Assembly: GCF_900445235.1 (NCBI RefSeq)
Contig: NZ_UFSM01000002.1
Coordinates: forward strand, 1 to 64,000
Direction: 5' to 3'
DNA from: Aminobacter aminovorans
Lineage (GTDB): Bacteria > Pseudomonadota > Alphaproteobacteria > Rhizobiales > Rhizobiaceae
Length of the DNA: 64,000 nt
Part shown: one piece after another, positions 53,210 through 61,333 of the stretch
Layout of the letters: each line of letters starts with the position of its first letter
Numbering within the stretch: the first letter of the stretch is position 1
Notes under the pieces: model-generated
What the model was told of the DNA's origin: nothing
The model's database searches: none
What the model saw: the letters and a program-made list of their open reading frames with translations, nothing else
Program-made: the position numbers and the translations under genes

Positions 53210-53240
53210 GTCGGAGCGCCTGGTTCGCCGGCGCTCCGAC
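53210..53240 (+). terminator. Strong hairpin after the binding protein gene
   Basis: A perfect 11-bp inverted repeat GTCGGAGCGCC / GGCGCTCCGAC with a 9-base loop starts nine bases after the stop codon. No U-run follows. It may stabilise the abundant binding-protein mRNA or reduce read-through into the regulator gene. Confidence 0.55.
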
Positions 53241-53344
53241 AAGCCTGTGCGGTTCATTTGGAGCGCCGACGGTTCCGCCGCGCGCGGCGGCCTTGCTGCA
53301 CACCAATCAAAACGGAATTGGTCCAGACGAGATCGACTCGGTCG

Positions 53345-54136
53345 ATGGCAGACGGAACGTCCAAGAGGCCCCACGAAACGGTCGCCGACCGAACGCCGGC
53401 GATGCGTCGCCCCAACGCCGCTCGCATGAGCGGCTCGAGCGTGCACGCCTGGCTTGCCAGCGAGATCGGCCTCAGGATCGTGCGCGGCGACTATCCGCCG
53501 GGCACCATCCTGCCAAACGAGGCGAAGTGGTCAGAAACCTTCGAGGTCAGCCGCTCGGCGGTGCGCGAGGCGATCAAGATGCTGATGGCAAAGAGCCTGC
53601 TGGCATCCCGGCCCAAGGTCGGCAGCTGGGTCGAACCGAAGGACCGCTGGAACCTGCTCGATCGTGATGTGCTGGGCTGGTATGCCGCCTCACCCGATCG
53701 GGAAGCCTTTCTGCGCACCGTGCAGGAGTTCCGCCATATCATCGAGCCGGAAGCCGCCGCCTTCGCTGCGGAACGCCACAGCGAAGCGCAGATGAGCGAG
53801 ATCAGCCAGAGCTGCCGGGAAATGGGCCAAGCGATATCGTTGCAGGAACGCACCCTCGCCGACACACGCTTCCACCTTGCCATATTGCGTGCATCCGGCA
53901 ACGACCTGCTGGTGCCACTTGGCGTGCTGATCGAATCCGCTCTCGATCATCTCTTCACCTTCGTGACGCAAGAGGTCCAGGATCAGCGCGCCCAAAGCCT
54001 GCATGAGGCGATCGAGACCAACATCCGACTGCGGCGTCCCCAGGCGGCGCGCAACGCTGTGCACAGGTTGCTCGCCAATACCGACGACGTGATCGCCCGT
54101 TCGAGGCGGCAGACGCCTGCCCCGACCGGGGGCTGA
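53345..54136 (+). CDS. FadR-type GntR regulator, copy 1
   Basis: A 263-residue GntR regulator. The winged helix (about residues 30-100) has GDYPPGTILPNEAKWSETFEVSRSAVREAIKMLMAKSLL and RPKVGSWVEP. It is followed by an FCD ligand domain with TVQEFRHIIEPEAA, DTRFHLAILRASGND and NTDD. The FCD domain binds a metal and an organic acid or sugar acid. I chose the ATG at 53345 because its length and N-terminus match the second copy at 56.2 kb. The open frame extends upstream through the hairpin without homology. The two copies are very similar through the DNA-binding domain, so they probably recognise the same operators. Confidence 0.87.
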   Translation: MADGTSKRPHETVADRTPAMRRPNAARMSGSSVHAWLASEIGLRIVRGDYPPGTILPNEAKWSETFEVSRSAVREAIKMLMAKSLLASRPKVGSWVEPKDRWNLLDRDVLGWYAASPDREAFLRTVQEFRHIIEPEAAAFAAERHSEAQMSEISQSCREMGQAISLQERTLADTRFHLAILRASGNDLLVPLGVLIESALDHLFTFVTQEVQDQRAQSLHEAIETNIRLRRPQAARNAVHRLLANTDDVIARSRRQTPAPTGG

Positions 54137-54137
54137 T

Positions 54138-55064
54138 TCAGGTCTTTTCCGGCGGCGTCAGGTCGACGCCGTTGATGCGCCCGACATGCGTCGCCAGCAT
54201 CGGCACATAGAGTTCGGCCCCGCCGGCGGCCACCGCACCCGCGAAGGAATTCTTGGCGGCATTGCCCAAGGGGTTCACCATGCCGACGGAATCGGCCATC
54301 GATTCCAGATAGGTCAGGTCCTTGACCGCATTGGCGAGAGAAAATTTGTGGGCGTCGCGATCGCCTTCCAGCGTCCAGCGCATGAAGGTCTGGTAGAAAC
54401 CGCAATCCATGCGGCCGTTGCGGATGACGCTGTCGAAGCGGGCGGGCGAAATGCCAACCTTGCCGGCCAGCGCCAGCGCTTCGGAATAGAGCGCGGCATA
54501 GCCGAGCGACAGGAAATTGTTCAACAGCTTCATCCGGTGGCCATCGCCGGTTTGGCCGACGTGAACGACGCGCCCTGCCCAGGTGTCGAGCACCGGTTTC
54601 AGCCGGGCAAACATCGCGTCGGAAGCTCCGACCATCGTGTCCAGCGTCCCCTCCCAGGCCTCTTTCGGCGTACGGCTCAGCGGCGCATCGACCAATGTGA
54701 CGTCGAGAGCGACAAGCTCGGCTGCCAGCGCCATCGTCGAAACAGGATCGGATGTCGAGCAGTCGACAACAACCGAGCCGGGCTTCAAAGTGTCCTTGAG
54801 CCCCCCTGCACCGCGAACGACGTCTTCGACCTGGCGTGAACCGGTGACGCAGATGAATATGACGGTCGAGCGGGCGGCTACCTCCGCAGCAGTAGAGACC
54901 TCAATAGCGCCGCGGGCGATCATGTCTTCAGCCGGGCCGCGGTTCTTTCGGCCGAGAAAGGTCAGCGGATAGCCTTTGTCGACGATATTCCTGGCAATGC
55001 CATGGCCCATGAGGCCGAGACCGATGAAACCGATTTGCTCGCCTGCGTTTGTGCTCGTTGCCAT
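54138..55064 (-). CDS. NAD(P)-dependent beta-hydroxyacid reductase (GarR/HIBADH family)
   Basis: A 308-residue reductase with the N-terminal IGFIGLGLMGHGIARNI Rossmann motif, the substrate-binding DAPLSRTPKEAWEG (family DAPVSGG), and the catalytic lysine in GDGHRMKLLNN. Members interconvert beta-hydroxyacids and semialdehydes, for example tartronate semialdehyde reductase and 3-hydroxyisobutyrate dehydrogenase. The SR in place of SGG in the substrate loop makes the exact acid uncertain. It is convergent with the first GntR gene, two bases apart, and divergent from the second epimerase gene with a perfect GntR palindrome between them. Confidence 0.85.
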   Translation of the reverse strand: MATSTNAGEQIGFIGLGLMGHGIARNIVDKGYPLTFLGRKNRGPAEDMIARGAIEVSTAAEVAARSTVIFICVTGSRQVEDVVRGAGGLKDTLKPGSVVVDCSTSDPVSTMALAAELVALDVTLVDAPLSRTPKEAWEGTLDTMVGASDAMFARLKPVLDTWAGRVVHVGQTGDGHRMKLLNNFLSLGYAALYSEALALAGKVGISPARFDSVIRNGRMDCGFYQTFMRWTLEGDRDAHKFSLANAVKDLTYLESMADSVGMVNPLGNAAKNSFAGAVAAGGAELYVPMLATHVGRINGVDLTPPEKT

Positions 55065-55114
55065 CTTCCGTGCCCATTCGTTCGCGTGTTGAATTCGGCG
55101 CAGTCGTCACCGAT

Positions 55115-55133
55115 GATATTGTCTGACAATATC
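55115..55133. promoter_or_regulatory. Perfect GntR/FadR-type operator between reductase and epimerase
   Basis: GATATTGTC-T-GACAATATC is a perfect 9-1-9 palindrome in a 98-base divergent promoter region. Its core TTGTC-N-GACAA is the same as in the palindromes at 51.1 kb. It sits about 30 bases before the epimerase start codon, where binding would block transcription. Confidence 0.7.
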
Positions 55134-55162
55134 TACCGATCTGGCAGAATGTGGAGGATAAA

Positions 55163-56059
55163 ATGTCAAAACGGATCATGTTCACCGGCGGCAGCGGCAA
55201 AGCTGGTCGGCACGTCGTGCAGTATCTGGTCGACCAGGGGCATCAGGTGCTCAATCTCGACACCAGGCCGCTCGACAATCCAAAGGTGCGGACGCTGGTT
55301 ACAGACATCACGGACAGCGGCCAGGTCTTCAATGCGCTGTCGAGCTATATGGGGCTGCACGAGTTCGACCCGTCGCTGCGGCCGCAGCCGGTCGATGCCG
55401 TGGTGCATTTCGCCGCCATTCCTCGCATCATGCTGACACCTGACAACGAAGTGTTCCGCATCAACGCGCTCGGCACCTACAATGTCATCGAAGCTGCGGT
55501 GAAACTCGGCATCCGCAAGATCGTCATTGCATCGAGCGAAACCACCTATGGGCTGGTCTTTGCCAACGAACCCCGGGCTCCCAGCTACTTCCCGCTCGAT
55601 GAAGAGTATGACGTAGATCCGATGGACAGTTACGCCCTGTCCAAGGTCGTCAACGAAAGGACGGCACGCGCCTTTGCCCTGCGCAGCGGTGTCGACATCT
55701 ATGCCCTGCGCATTGGCAACGTCGTCGAGCCGCACGAATATGAGCTGTTCCCGAAATGGTTTGCCGACCCGGGTTTCCGCAAGCGCATCGCCTGGAGCTA
55801 CATCGATGCCCGCGACCTCGGTCTGATCACCGACCTCGCGGTCAAGAAGGACGGCCTCGGCTATCAGGTCTTCAACGCAGCCAACGACGACACGTCATCC
55901 GACCTGCCAACCAGAGAGTTGCTGGAGCGGTTCTATCCTGGCGTACCGCTCAAGCGCGAACTTGGCGAGTTCGAGACCCTGCTTTCCAACCGCAAGGCCA
56001 AGGAGATGCTCGGGTTCCGCAGCCAGCACAGCTGGCGAAAATATGTCCTGCAAAGCTGA
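55163..56059 (+). CDS. NAD-dependent epimerase/dehydratase (uronate-dehydrogenase-like)
   Basis: A 298-residue extended SDR beginning MSKRIMFTGGSGKAGRHV. HFAAIP follows the fourth strand, ASSETTYG holds the catalytic serine region, and YALSK the catalytic Tyr and Lys. Its length and IGNVVEPHEYELFPKW suggest sugar-acid or uronate dehydrogenase relatives. The ATG follows GGAGGATAAA; an in-frame GTG four codons earlier lies in that ribosome site. It is distantly related to the epimerase at 51.2 kb and controlled from the palindrome region just upstream. Confidence 0.83.
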   Translation: MSKRIMFTGGSGKAGRHVVQYLVDQGHQVLNLDTRPLDNPKVRTLVTDITDSGQVFNALSSYMGLHEFDPSLRPQPVDAVVHFAAIPRIMLTPDNEVFRINALGTYNVIEAAVKLGIRKIVIASSETTYGLVFANEPRAPSYFPLDEEYDVDPMDSYALSKVVNERTARAFALRSGVDIYALRIGNVVEPHEYELFPKWFADPGFRKRIAWSYIDARDLGLITDLAVKKDGLGYQVFNAANDDTSSDLPTRELLERFYPGVPLKRELGEFETLLSNRKAKEMLGFRSQHSWRKYVLQS

Positions 56060-56180
56060 CTGCCCGGCGCAACCCGGCGCAAGAAAGCGACGCTTGACAC
56101 ATGGGATGAAGCGCCACTCTCTTGCGTAGGCGCTCCCTGTTCGAGCATCGGCGAGACGATAAGAGGAAGACGACACACCT

Positions 56181-56942
56181 ATGGCCGCAAAGCCGACAGA
56201 CGCAATCATTGCCGACAAGCCGATGGCAAGTCGCCGGACCGACGCCGCCCGCATCTCGGGCGCAAGCGTGCACGTTTCACTCGCCAGCGAGATAGGCCTC
56301 AGGATCGTCCGTGGCGACTACCCGCCTGGAACGATCCTGCCCAACGAGGCCAAGTGGACCGAAATCTTCGATGTCAGTCGCTCCGCAGTGCGTGAAGCCA
56401 TAAAGATGCTGATGGCCAAGAGCCTGCTTGCGTCCCGCCCCAAGATCGGCAGTTGGGTGGAGCCCAAGGAACATTGGAACCTGCTCGACCGCGACGTTCT
56501 GAGCTGGTACGCCGCCTCGCCGGATCGCGAAGGCTTTCTGAGGACGGTGCAGGAGTTTCGCCACATCATCGAGCCGGAAGCGACGGCACTGGCCGCCGAG
56601 CGCCGGACCGAAGCGCAAATGGCAGAGATCAGCCAGGCGCTGCGCGACATGGGCAATGCCCCTACACTGCAGCAGCGGACGCAAGCCGACACGCGATTTC
56701 ACATGGCGGTCCTGCGCGCCTCGGGCAACGACCTCTTGGTGCCACTTGGTGTTTTGATCGAATCCGCGTTGAACCATCTGTTTGTTCATGTAACTCGCGA
56801 AGACAGCAGCCTGCTTCGCGCGCAGAAACTTCACGAAAACATCGAAAAGTGCATTCGACTGCAGAAACCGACTGCCGCGCGCAATGCGGTTCGTAAGCTT
56901 TTGGCCAATACCGATGAGATCATCGGCCGACGGTCAAAATAG
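56181..56942 (+). CDS. FadR-type GntR regulator, copy 2
   Basis: A 253-residue GntR/FCD regulator very close in sequence to the copy at 53.3 kb throughout, with near-identical recognition helices (VSRSAVREAIKMLMAKSLLASRPK). Differences cluster in the N-terminal tail and in the ligand domain, for example LRDMGNAPTLQQRTQ against CREMGQAISLQERTL. This suggests the same operators but perhaps a different inducer. The ATG follows a distant AGAGGAAG. It is convergent with the DapA-family gene. Autogenous or cross-regulation of the island is inferred. Confidence 0.87.
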   Translation: MAAKPTDAIIADKPMASRRTDAARISGASVHVSLASEIGLRIVRGDYPPGTILPNEAKWTEIFDVSRSAVREAIKMLMAKSLLASRPKIGSWVEPKEHWNLLDRDVLSWYAASPDREGFLRTVQEFRHIIEPEATALAAERRTEAQMAEISQALRDMGNAPTLQQRTQADTRFHMAVLRASGNDLLVPLGVLIESALNHLFVHVTREDSSLLRAQKLHENIEKCIRLQKPTAARNAVRKLLANTDEIIGRRSK

Positions 56943-57100
56943 ATCCGCATTGCGTCAAATCGCCGAACCAGCCTGCGACGGACAGGCGTCTCGGCAGCGC
57001 CGTCGCCGGGACGTTTTCATATCCGTCCTCGGGGAGTAGATGCGCCAGGCGGCTGTGCCCACGCCCGATCCAACGCTGGAGAAGCTTGGTCAAGCTTACG

Positions 57101-58036
57101 TCACATCGGTTCGACCGCCACATCTTTCGTCCTGCGCTGCAGCGGCCCAAGGTCGGCATTGAAGCGCTCCATCATGGCAAGCCCCACCGCACTTGGCCTA
57201 AGCGCTGGCGCGCGGTCATGAACGACCAGACCAGCACGCAAAGCAAACAACCGTTTGCCGTAGGCCATCAGGTGTTCGATGCCCTGCATCGTCGAGACGA
57301 CGGCCGGCAGCATTTTGCGGTAATGCAACAGCGCTTCTTCTTCGTCTCGACAGATGAAGGCATTGTAGGCAGCGACTGCGTAGTCGATGCAGTCGGGTGC
57401 CAGGATCAGGCCGCGGCAACCGATGCGCAGATTGTCGAGCATTTCCAACCCGGCGCGGCCGTTGAAGATCGGCAGCTTGCCGCCGGTTGCCTCGACAAGG
57501 CCGGCAATGTCGACCACCGGACCCTCGCCTTTGACCAGCTGGATATTGGGGTGCTGGCGAACGAGGTCGCTGATCTCGGTCGCGCTCAGCCCACGGCCCA
57601 TGAAGGCCGGGGCATTCTGGATCGCGACCGGCAGGTCGGTCGCCTCGGCCACGCGGCCGAAGAAGCGGATATACTCGGCAGCACCATACTGGCCGACCAT
57701 CGGCGGCTGCAGGATCAGCCAGTCAGCGCCGACACTTTCGGCGTGGCGCACCTGCGCGATCTGTTCTGCCACCGACGCACCGAAGATGGTGAGCGCCAGC
57801 GGCACCTTTCCGCCCGTGTCTTCGGCGATCCAGTCCATAACCATCCGGCGCTCGGCATCCGTCAGCTTCGACGCTTCAGTGGCAAGGCCGAGCGCGGCCA
57901 TGCCGTGGACGCCGACCCCAAGGCAAAGCTCGACCTGCCGGCGCATCGCACCTCGGTCGAGCCGCTCCTGGTCATCGAACAGCGCGTAGAGGATGGCGTG
58001 GATGCCGTGCATTTCGGCGACAGCGAAACGTGACAT
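57101..58036 (-). CDS. DapA family lyase/aldolase
   Basis: A 311-residue dihydrodipicolinate synthase-family barrel. Lys169 in IQLVKGEGP is the Schiff-base lysine. LGVGVHGMAALGLATEASKLTD is the phosphate-loop-like region, where GLATEAS replaces the usual GTTGES. The tyrosine of the common YNxP motif is replaced (AIQNAP), so chemistry may differ from DapA itself; sugar-acid relatives include 2-keto-3-deoxy-gluconate aldolases and keto-deoxy-sugar dehydratases. The ATG at 58036 follows AAGGAGAG, and an in-frame TTG upstream is unnecessary. It is encoded 11 bases after the dehydratase, last in the minus-strand block, so it likely takes the dehydratase's product. Confidence 0.82.
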   Translation of the reverse strand: MSRFAVAEMHGIHAILYALFDDQERLDRGAMRRQVELCLGVGVHGMAALGLATEASKLTDAERRMVMDWIAEDTGGKVPLALTIFGASVAEQIAQVRHAESVGADWLILQPPMVGQYGAAEYIRFFGRVAEATDLPVAIQNAPAFMGRGLSATEISDLVRQHPNIQLVKGEGPVVDIAGLVEATGGKLPIFNGRAGLEMLDNLRIGCRGLILAPDCIDYAVAAYNAFICRDEEEALLHYRKMLPAVVSTMQGIEHLMAYGKRLFALRAGLVVHDRAPALRPSAVGLAMMERFNADLGPLQRRTKDVAVEPM

Positions 58037-58047
58037 CGGCCTCTCCT

Positions 58048-59763
58048 TCAATGGCTTTCGCGCGGCACGTCATGGCCACGGCAACCGACCAGGAAGTCGA
58101 GGTCGGCACCGCGATCGGCCTGCATGACACGCTCGACATAGAGGCTCTGGTAGCCGCCTTGCATCTCCGGCACAGGCGGGGTCCACAGCTTGCGGCGGCG
58201 GGTGAGTTCCTCATCGCTGATTTCGAGGTGCAAACGGCGGCTCTCGACGTCGAGTTCGATCATGTCGCCATCCTCGACGAGGGCCAGCGGGCCGCCGACG
58301 GCCGCCTCGGGTGCCGCATGCAGCACAACCGTGCCGAAGGCGGTGCCCGACATGCGCGCGTCGGAAATGCGGACCATGTCGCGTACGCCCTTTTCCAAGA
58401 GCTTCTGCGGCAGGGCCATGTTGCCGACCTCGGCCATGCCGGGATAACCCTTGGGGCCGCAGTTCTTCAGCACCATCACACAGGTCTCGTCGATGTCGAG
58501 CGCGGGGTCGTCGACGCGCGCCTTGTAGTGCTCGATGTTTTCAAAAACCACGGCGCGGCCGCGATGGCGCATCAGCTCCGGCGACGCTGCGGAAGGCTTC
58601 AGGATTGCACCGTTGGGCGCGAGGTTGCCACGCAGGACGGCAATGCCGCCCTGCTGGGTCAACGCATTGTCGCGGGGCAGGATCACCTCTTCATTGAAGT
58701 TCTCGGCACCGGCGATGTTGTCGCCGACCGTCTTGCCGGTAACCGTCAGCGCGTCGAGATCGAGCAGGTCGGCGATCTCCTTCATGACGGCAGGAAGACC
58801 GCCGGCGTAGCAGAACTCTTCCATCAGGAATTTGCCGGAAGGCATCAAATTGAGGATGGTCGGGATGTCGCGGCCATAACGGTCCCAGTCCTCGAGCGTC
58901 AGCTCAGTGCCGATCCTGCCGGCGATGGCGAGCAGATGCACGACCGCATTGGTCGAGCCGCCGATTGCACCGTTGATGCGGATGGCATTGGCGAATGCTT
59001 TCCTGGTGAGGATGGCGGATAGGCGCAGATCTTCCTTGACCATCACAACGATGCGCCGGCCGGAAAGGCGGGCAAGCCGCGCGCGGTGAGCATCCACGGC
59101 GGGATAGGCGGCGTTGCCGGGCAAAGCCAGGCCGAGCGCTTCGACCATCGACGCCATGGTCGACGCGGTGCCCATGGTCATGCAATGGCCGGGCGAACGC
59201 GACATCGCGCTTTCGGCAGCGGCGAATTCCTGCTCGGTCATCAGACCGGCGCGCACGTCCTCGGAGAACTTCCAGACGTCGGTGCCAGAGCCGATCGGCT
59301 TGCCACGGAAACGGCCGTTGAGCATCGGGCCACCCGAAACGACGATCGCCGGCACGTCGCAGGACGCAGCCCCCATGACCAGCGACGGCGTGGTCTTGTC
59401 GCAACCGGCCATCAGCACCACGCCGTCCATCGGGTTGCCACGGATCGCTTCTTCGACATCCATCGAGGCGAGGTTGCGAAACAGCATGGCTGTCGGACGC
59501 AAGTTGGATTCGCCGCATGAGAAGACAGGAAACTCGAGCGGCAGGCCGCCCGCTTCGAGAATGCCCGCCTTCACGTGCTCGACCAGGCCGCGGAAATGCG
59601 CATTGCAGGGGGTGAGTTCGGAGAAGGTGTTGCAGATGCCGATCACCGGGCGGCCGTCGAAGGCGTCGTCGGGCAGCCCGTTGTTCTTCATCCAACTGCG
59701 GTGAATGAAGGCATCCTTGCCAAAGCCACCGAACCAGGCCTGTGAACGCAATTTCCGTGTCAC
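58048..59763 (-). CDS. IlvD/Edd-family sugar-acid dehydratase
   Basis: A 571-residue iron-sulfur dehydratase of the type acting on sugar acids. Probable cluster ligands are in ICNTFSELTPCN, MAGCDKTTPS and GHCMTMGTASTM. GGSTNAVVHLLAIAGRIG and MVRISDARMSGTAFG are intact. In sugar catabolism, relatives dehydrate arabinonate, xylonate, fuconate or galactonate to 2-keto-3-deoxy acids. The start is GTG after GGGAATACGACA; no ATG is near the conserved N-terminus. It sits between the SMP-30 lactonase gene and the DapA-family gene, as expected for lactone, acid, keto-deoxy acid order. Branched-chain amino acid synthesis is unlikely from context. Confidence 0.88.
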   Translation of the reverse strand: MTRKLRSQAWFGGFGKDAFIHRSWMKNNGLPDDAFDGRPVIGICNTFSELTPCNAHFRGLVEHVKAGILEAGGLPLEFPVFSCGESNLRPTAMLFRNLASMDVEEAIRGNPMDGVVLMAGCDKTTPSLVMGAASCDVPAIVVSGGPMLNGRFRGKPIGSGTDVWKFSEDVRAGLMTEQEFAAAESAMSRSPGHCMTMGTASTMASMVEALGLALPGNAAYPAVDAHRARLARLSGRRIVVMVKEDLRLSAILTRKAFANAIRINGAIGGSTNAVVHLLAIAGRIGTELTLEDWDRYGRDIPTILNLMPSGKFLMEEFCYAGGLPAVMKEIADLLDLDALTVTGKTVGDNIAGAENFNEEVILPRDNALTQQGGIAVLRGNLAPNGAILKPSAASPELMRHRGRAVVFENIEHYKARVDDPALDIDETCVMVLKNCGPKGYPGMAEVGNMALPQKLLEKGVRDMVRISDARMSGTAFGTVVLHAAPEAAVGGPLALVEDGDMIELDVESRRLHLEISDEELTRRRKLWTPPVPEMQGGYQSLYVERVMQADRGADLDFLVGCRGHDVPRESH

Positions 59764-59800
59764 TGTCGTATTCCCGTAGTTGAAGGTCCGCTGGCGGCGG

Positions 59801-59818
59801 GCGGCACTGCTGTGCCGC
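59801..59818 (-). other. Small GC hairpin between lactonase and dehydratase genes
   Basis: A 7-bp stem GCGGCAC / GTGCCGC with a 4-base loop overlaps the lactonase stop codon. It has no U-run. It could tune read-through or mRNA processing within the operon. Confidence 0.3.
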
Positions 59819-60693
59819 TAGATCAGCACATCAGGCTCCAGCCGGCCCTTGACCGGCAGGTCGACCAGAAAAGTCCTTCCGGCATCCGGCTCGGCACGGT
59901 GCGCGTCATCGCTCAACCCGATCCATGCGGAGGTCACCGCAAGACGGTCGGCATCTTTGCCCAGGAATGCCGGGCATGACGGCTGGCTCACCGGCAACGG
60001 CACCGAGCGGACAAGTTCGCCGTCGGGCGCGTAGGCGACCAAATTGCCCTCACCCCAGCGCGCGTTCCACAGAGTTCCGTCGGCGTCGACCACCGATCCG
60101 TCGAAGCTGCCCGTGCTTTGGCTTTCGGCAAAAACCTTGGGCTCGCCTTCCGGCAGTCCGGTCCTTGCGTCGCAGGCAACACGCATGATCCTACCGACTG
60201 CGGTGTCGGCGTAATAGGCAATGGTGCCGTCGGGGGAGAACGCGATCGAATTGGGGATCGAGATGCCGCCGTAAAGTCGGCGCAGCTCGCCGCGAAAAAA
60301 CCAGTAGACGCTGCCGGCACCTGTCTCGGCCTGCTTGCCCATCGTGCCGAACCACAAGGCGCCGCAGGGATGCACGCGGGCATCGTTCGAGCGCGTGGCC
60401 GCGTTGGTCGCCTCCACCGATGTGTGAAGGACAAGACGGCCAGACGGCCTGTCCCTGACATGAAGGCCGGTCTCGGTCAGGATCAGCTGGCGCTCGCCAT
60501 CGATGATCGCCTGGGCGCTCGCCATCTCGCCGAGTTGGGTGGTTGTGGTGCGATCTTCGCCGAAACGTTTTTCCAGCAGCAGCCCGTTGACGATGTCGAA
60601 CCAGTAAAGCGTGTCGCTCACCGGATCGTAGCTCGGTCCCTCGCCGAGTTCACAGGCATGGTCGGACAATACCGAAACGAGGTCAGCCGGCAT
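59818..60693 (-). CDS. SMP-30/gluconolactonase family lactonase
   Basis: A 291-residue six-bladed propeller lactonase. Divalent metal ligands are visible as the Glu in ELGEGPSYDP, Asn-Asp in SNDARVHPCGALWFGTMG, and later NSIAFSPDGT and DGSVVDADGTLW. Such enzymes hydrolyse sugar lactones made by sugar dehydrogenases. The ATG overlaps the aldolase gene by 11 bases, so translation is coupled. It fits between the SDR dehydrogenase and the dehydratase in the pathway. Confidence 0.87.
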   Translation of the reverse strand: MPADLVSVLSDHACELGEGPSYDPVSDTLYWFDIVNGLLLEKRFGEDRTTTTQLGEMASAQAIIDGERQLILTETGLHVRDRPSGRLVLHTSVEATNAATRSNDARVHPCGALWFGTMGKQAETGAGSVYWFFRGELRRLYGGISIPNSIAFSPDGTIAYYADTAVGRIMRVACDARTGLPEGEPKVFAESQSTGSFDGSVVDADGTLWNARWGEGNLVAYAPDGELVRSVPLPVSQPSCPAFLGKDADRLAVTSAWIGLSDDAHRAEPDAGRTFLVDLPVKGRLEPDVLI

Positions 60694-61333
60694 TGTTCTC
60701 GTCCTTGAAAGCCGCGTCCCAGGCAGCTACTGCGGACCTTGCCCGCTCCGCCACCTCATCGATGCCCATGCCAGGTCGGAACAGGCTGGTGCCGAGCCCG
60801 AAAGCGGTGACGCCGGCTGCGCGATAGCTGGCGAAATCGCGATACGAAACACCGCCGACGGCACCGACGACAGTGTCTTTGGGCAGCACCGCGCGCATCG
60901 CGGCGATACTGCCTGCCCCGATCACGCTGGCGGGGAAGAATTTCAGCGCCGAAGCTCCGAGCTTAACCGCTTTGAACGCCTCGGTCGGGCTCATCACCCC
61001 CGGCATAGTCACCATGCCTTGGCGGGCAGCTGCAGCCATCACCTCGGCGGCGATATTGGGGCTGACGACAAGCCGACCGCCGACCTCGGCGAGGCTATCG
61101 ACCTGAGTTGCTTCAAGCACGGTACCTGCTCCGATCAACGCGGAAGCTGGAAGGCTTCCGACGATGGAAGCGATGGAGGCAAATGGCTCCGGCGAGTTGA
61201 GCGGAATCTCGATCGCCTCGATGCCGGCTTCATAGATGACGCCGGCCACCGCAACGGCCTGGTCAGGAGTAAGCCCGCGCAGGATCGCGACCAGTCCGCG
61301 GCGCAGCTTGGGAAATTCCGCTGTTCTGGTCAT
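60683..61333 (-). CDS. dgoA: 2-dehydro-3-deoxy-6-phosphogalactonate aldolase
   Basis: A 216-residue KDPG/KDPGal aldolase. IEAIEIPLNSPEPF contains the catalytic Glu, with the IPLNSP seen in the galactonate branch, and ALKFFPAS has the Schiff-base lysine. LRGLTPDQAVAVA and GLGTSLFRPG complete the pattern. It cleaves the phosphorylated 2-keto-3-deoxy acid to pyruvate and glyceraldehyde 3-phosphate. Its start overlaps the kinase stop in ATGA. Assignment to the galactonate type rests on the adjacent DgoK and the IPLNSP motif. Confidence 0.88.
   Translation of the reverse strand: MTRTAEFPKLRRGLVAILRGLTPDQAVAVAGVIYEAGIEAIEIPLNSPEPFASIASIVGSLPASALIGAGTVLEATQVDSLAEVGGRLVVSPNIAAEVMAAAARQGMVTMPGVMSPTEAFKAVKLGASALKFFPASVIGAGSIAAMRAVLPKDTVVGAVGGVSYRDFASYRAAGVTAFGLGTSLFRPGMGIDEVAERARSAVAAWDAAFKDENNAG

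Noticed and set aside
52227..53306. Minus-strand frame of 359 codons opposite the binding protein gene
   Set aside because: Antisense shadow; the plus strand has a signal peptide, ribosome site and clear family motifs.
57082..57097. AAGCTTG-gt-CAAGCTT inverted repeat just after the DapA-family gene as a terminator
   Set aside because: The two-base loop is too small for a stable RNA hairpin of that stem and no U-run follows; it may be chance.
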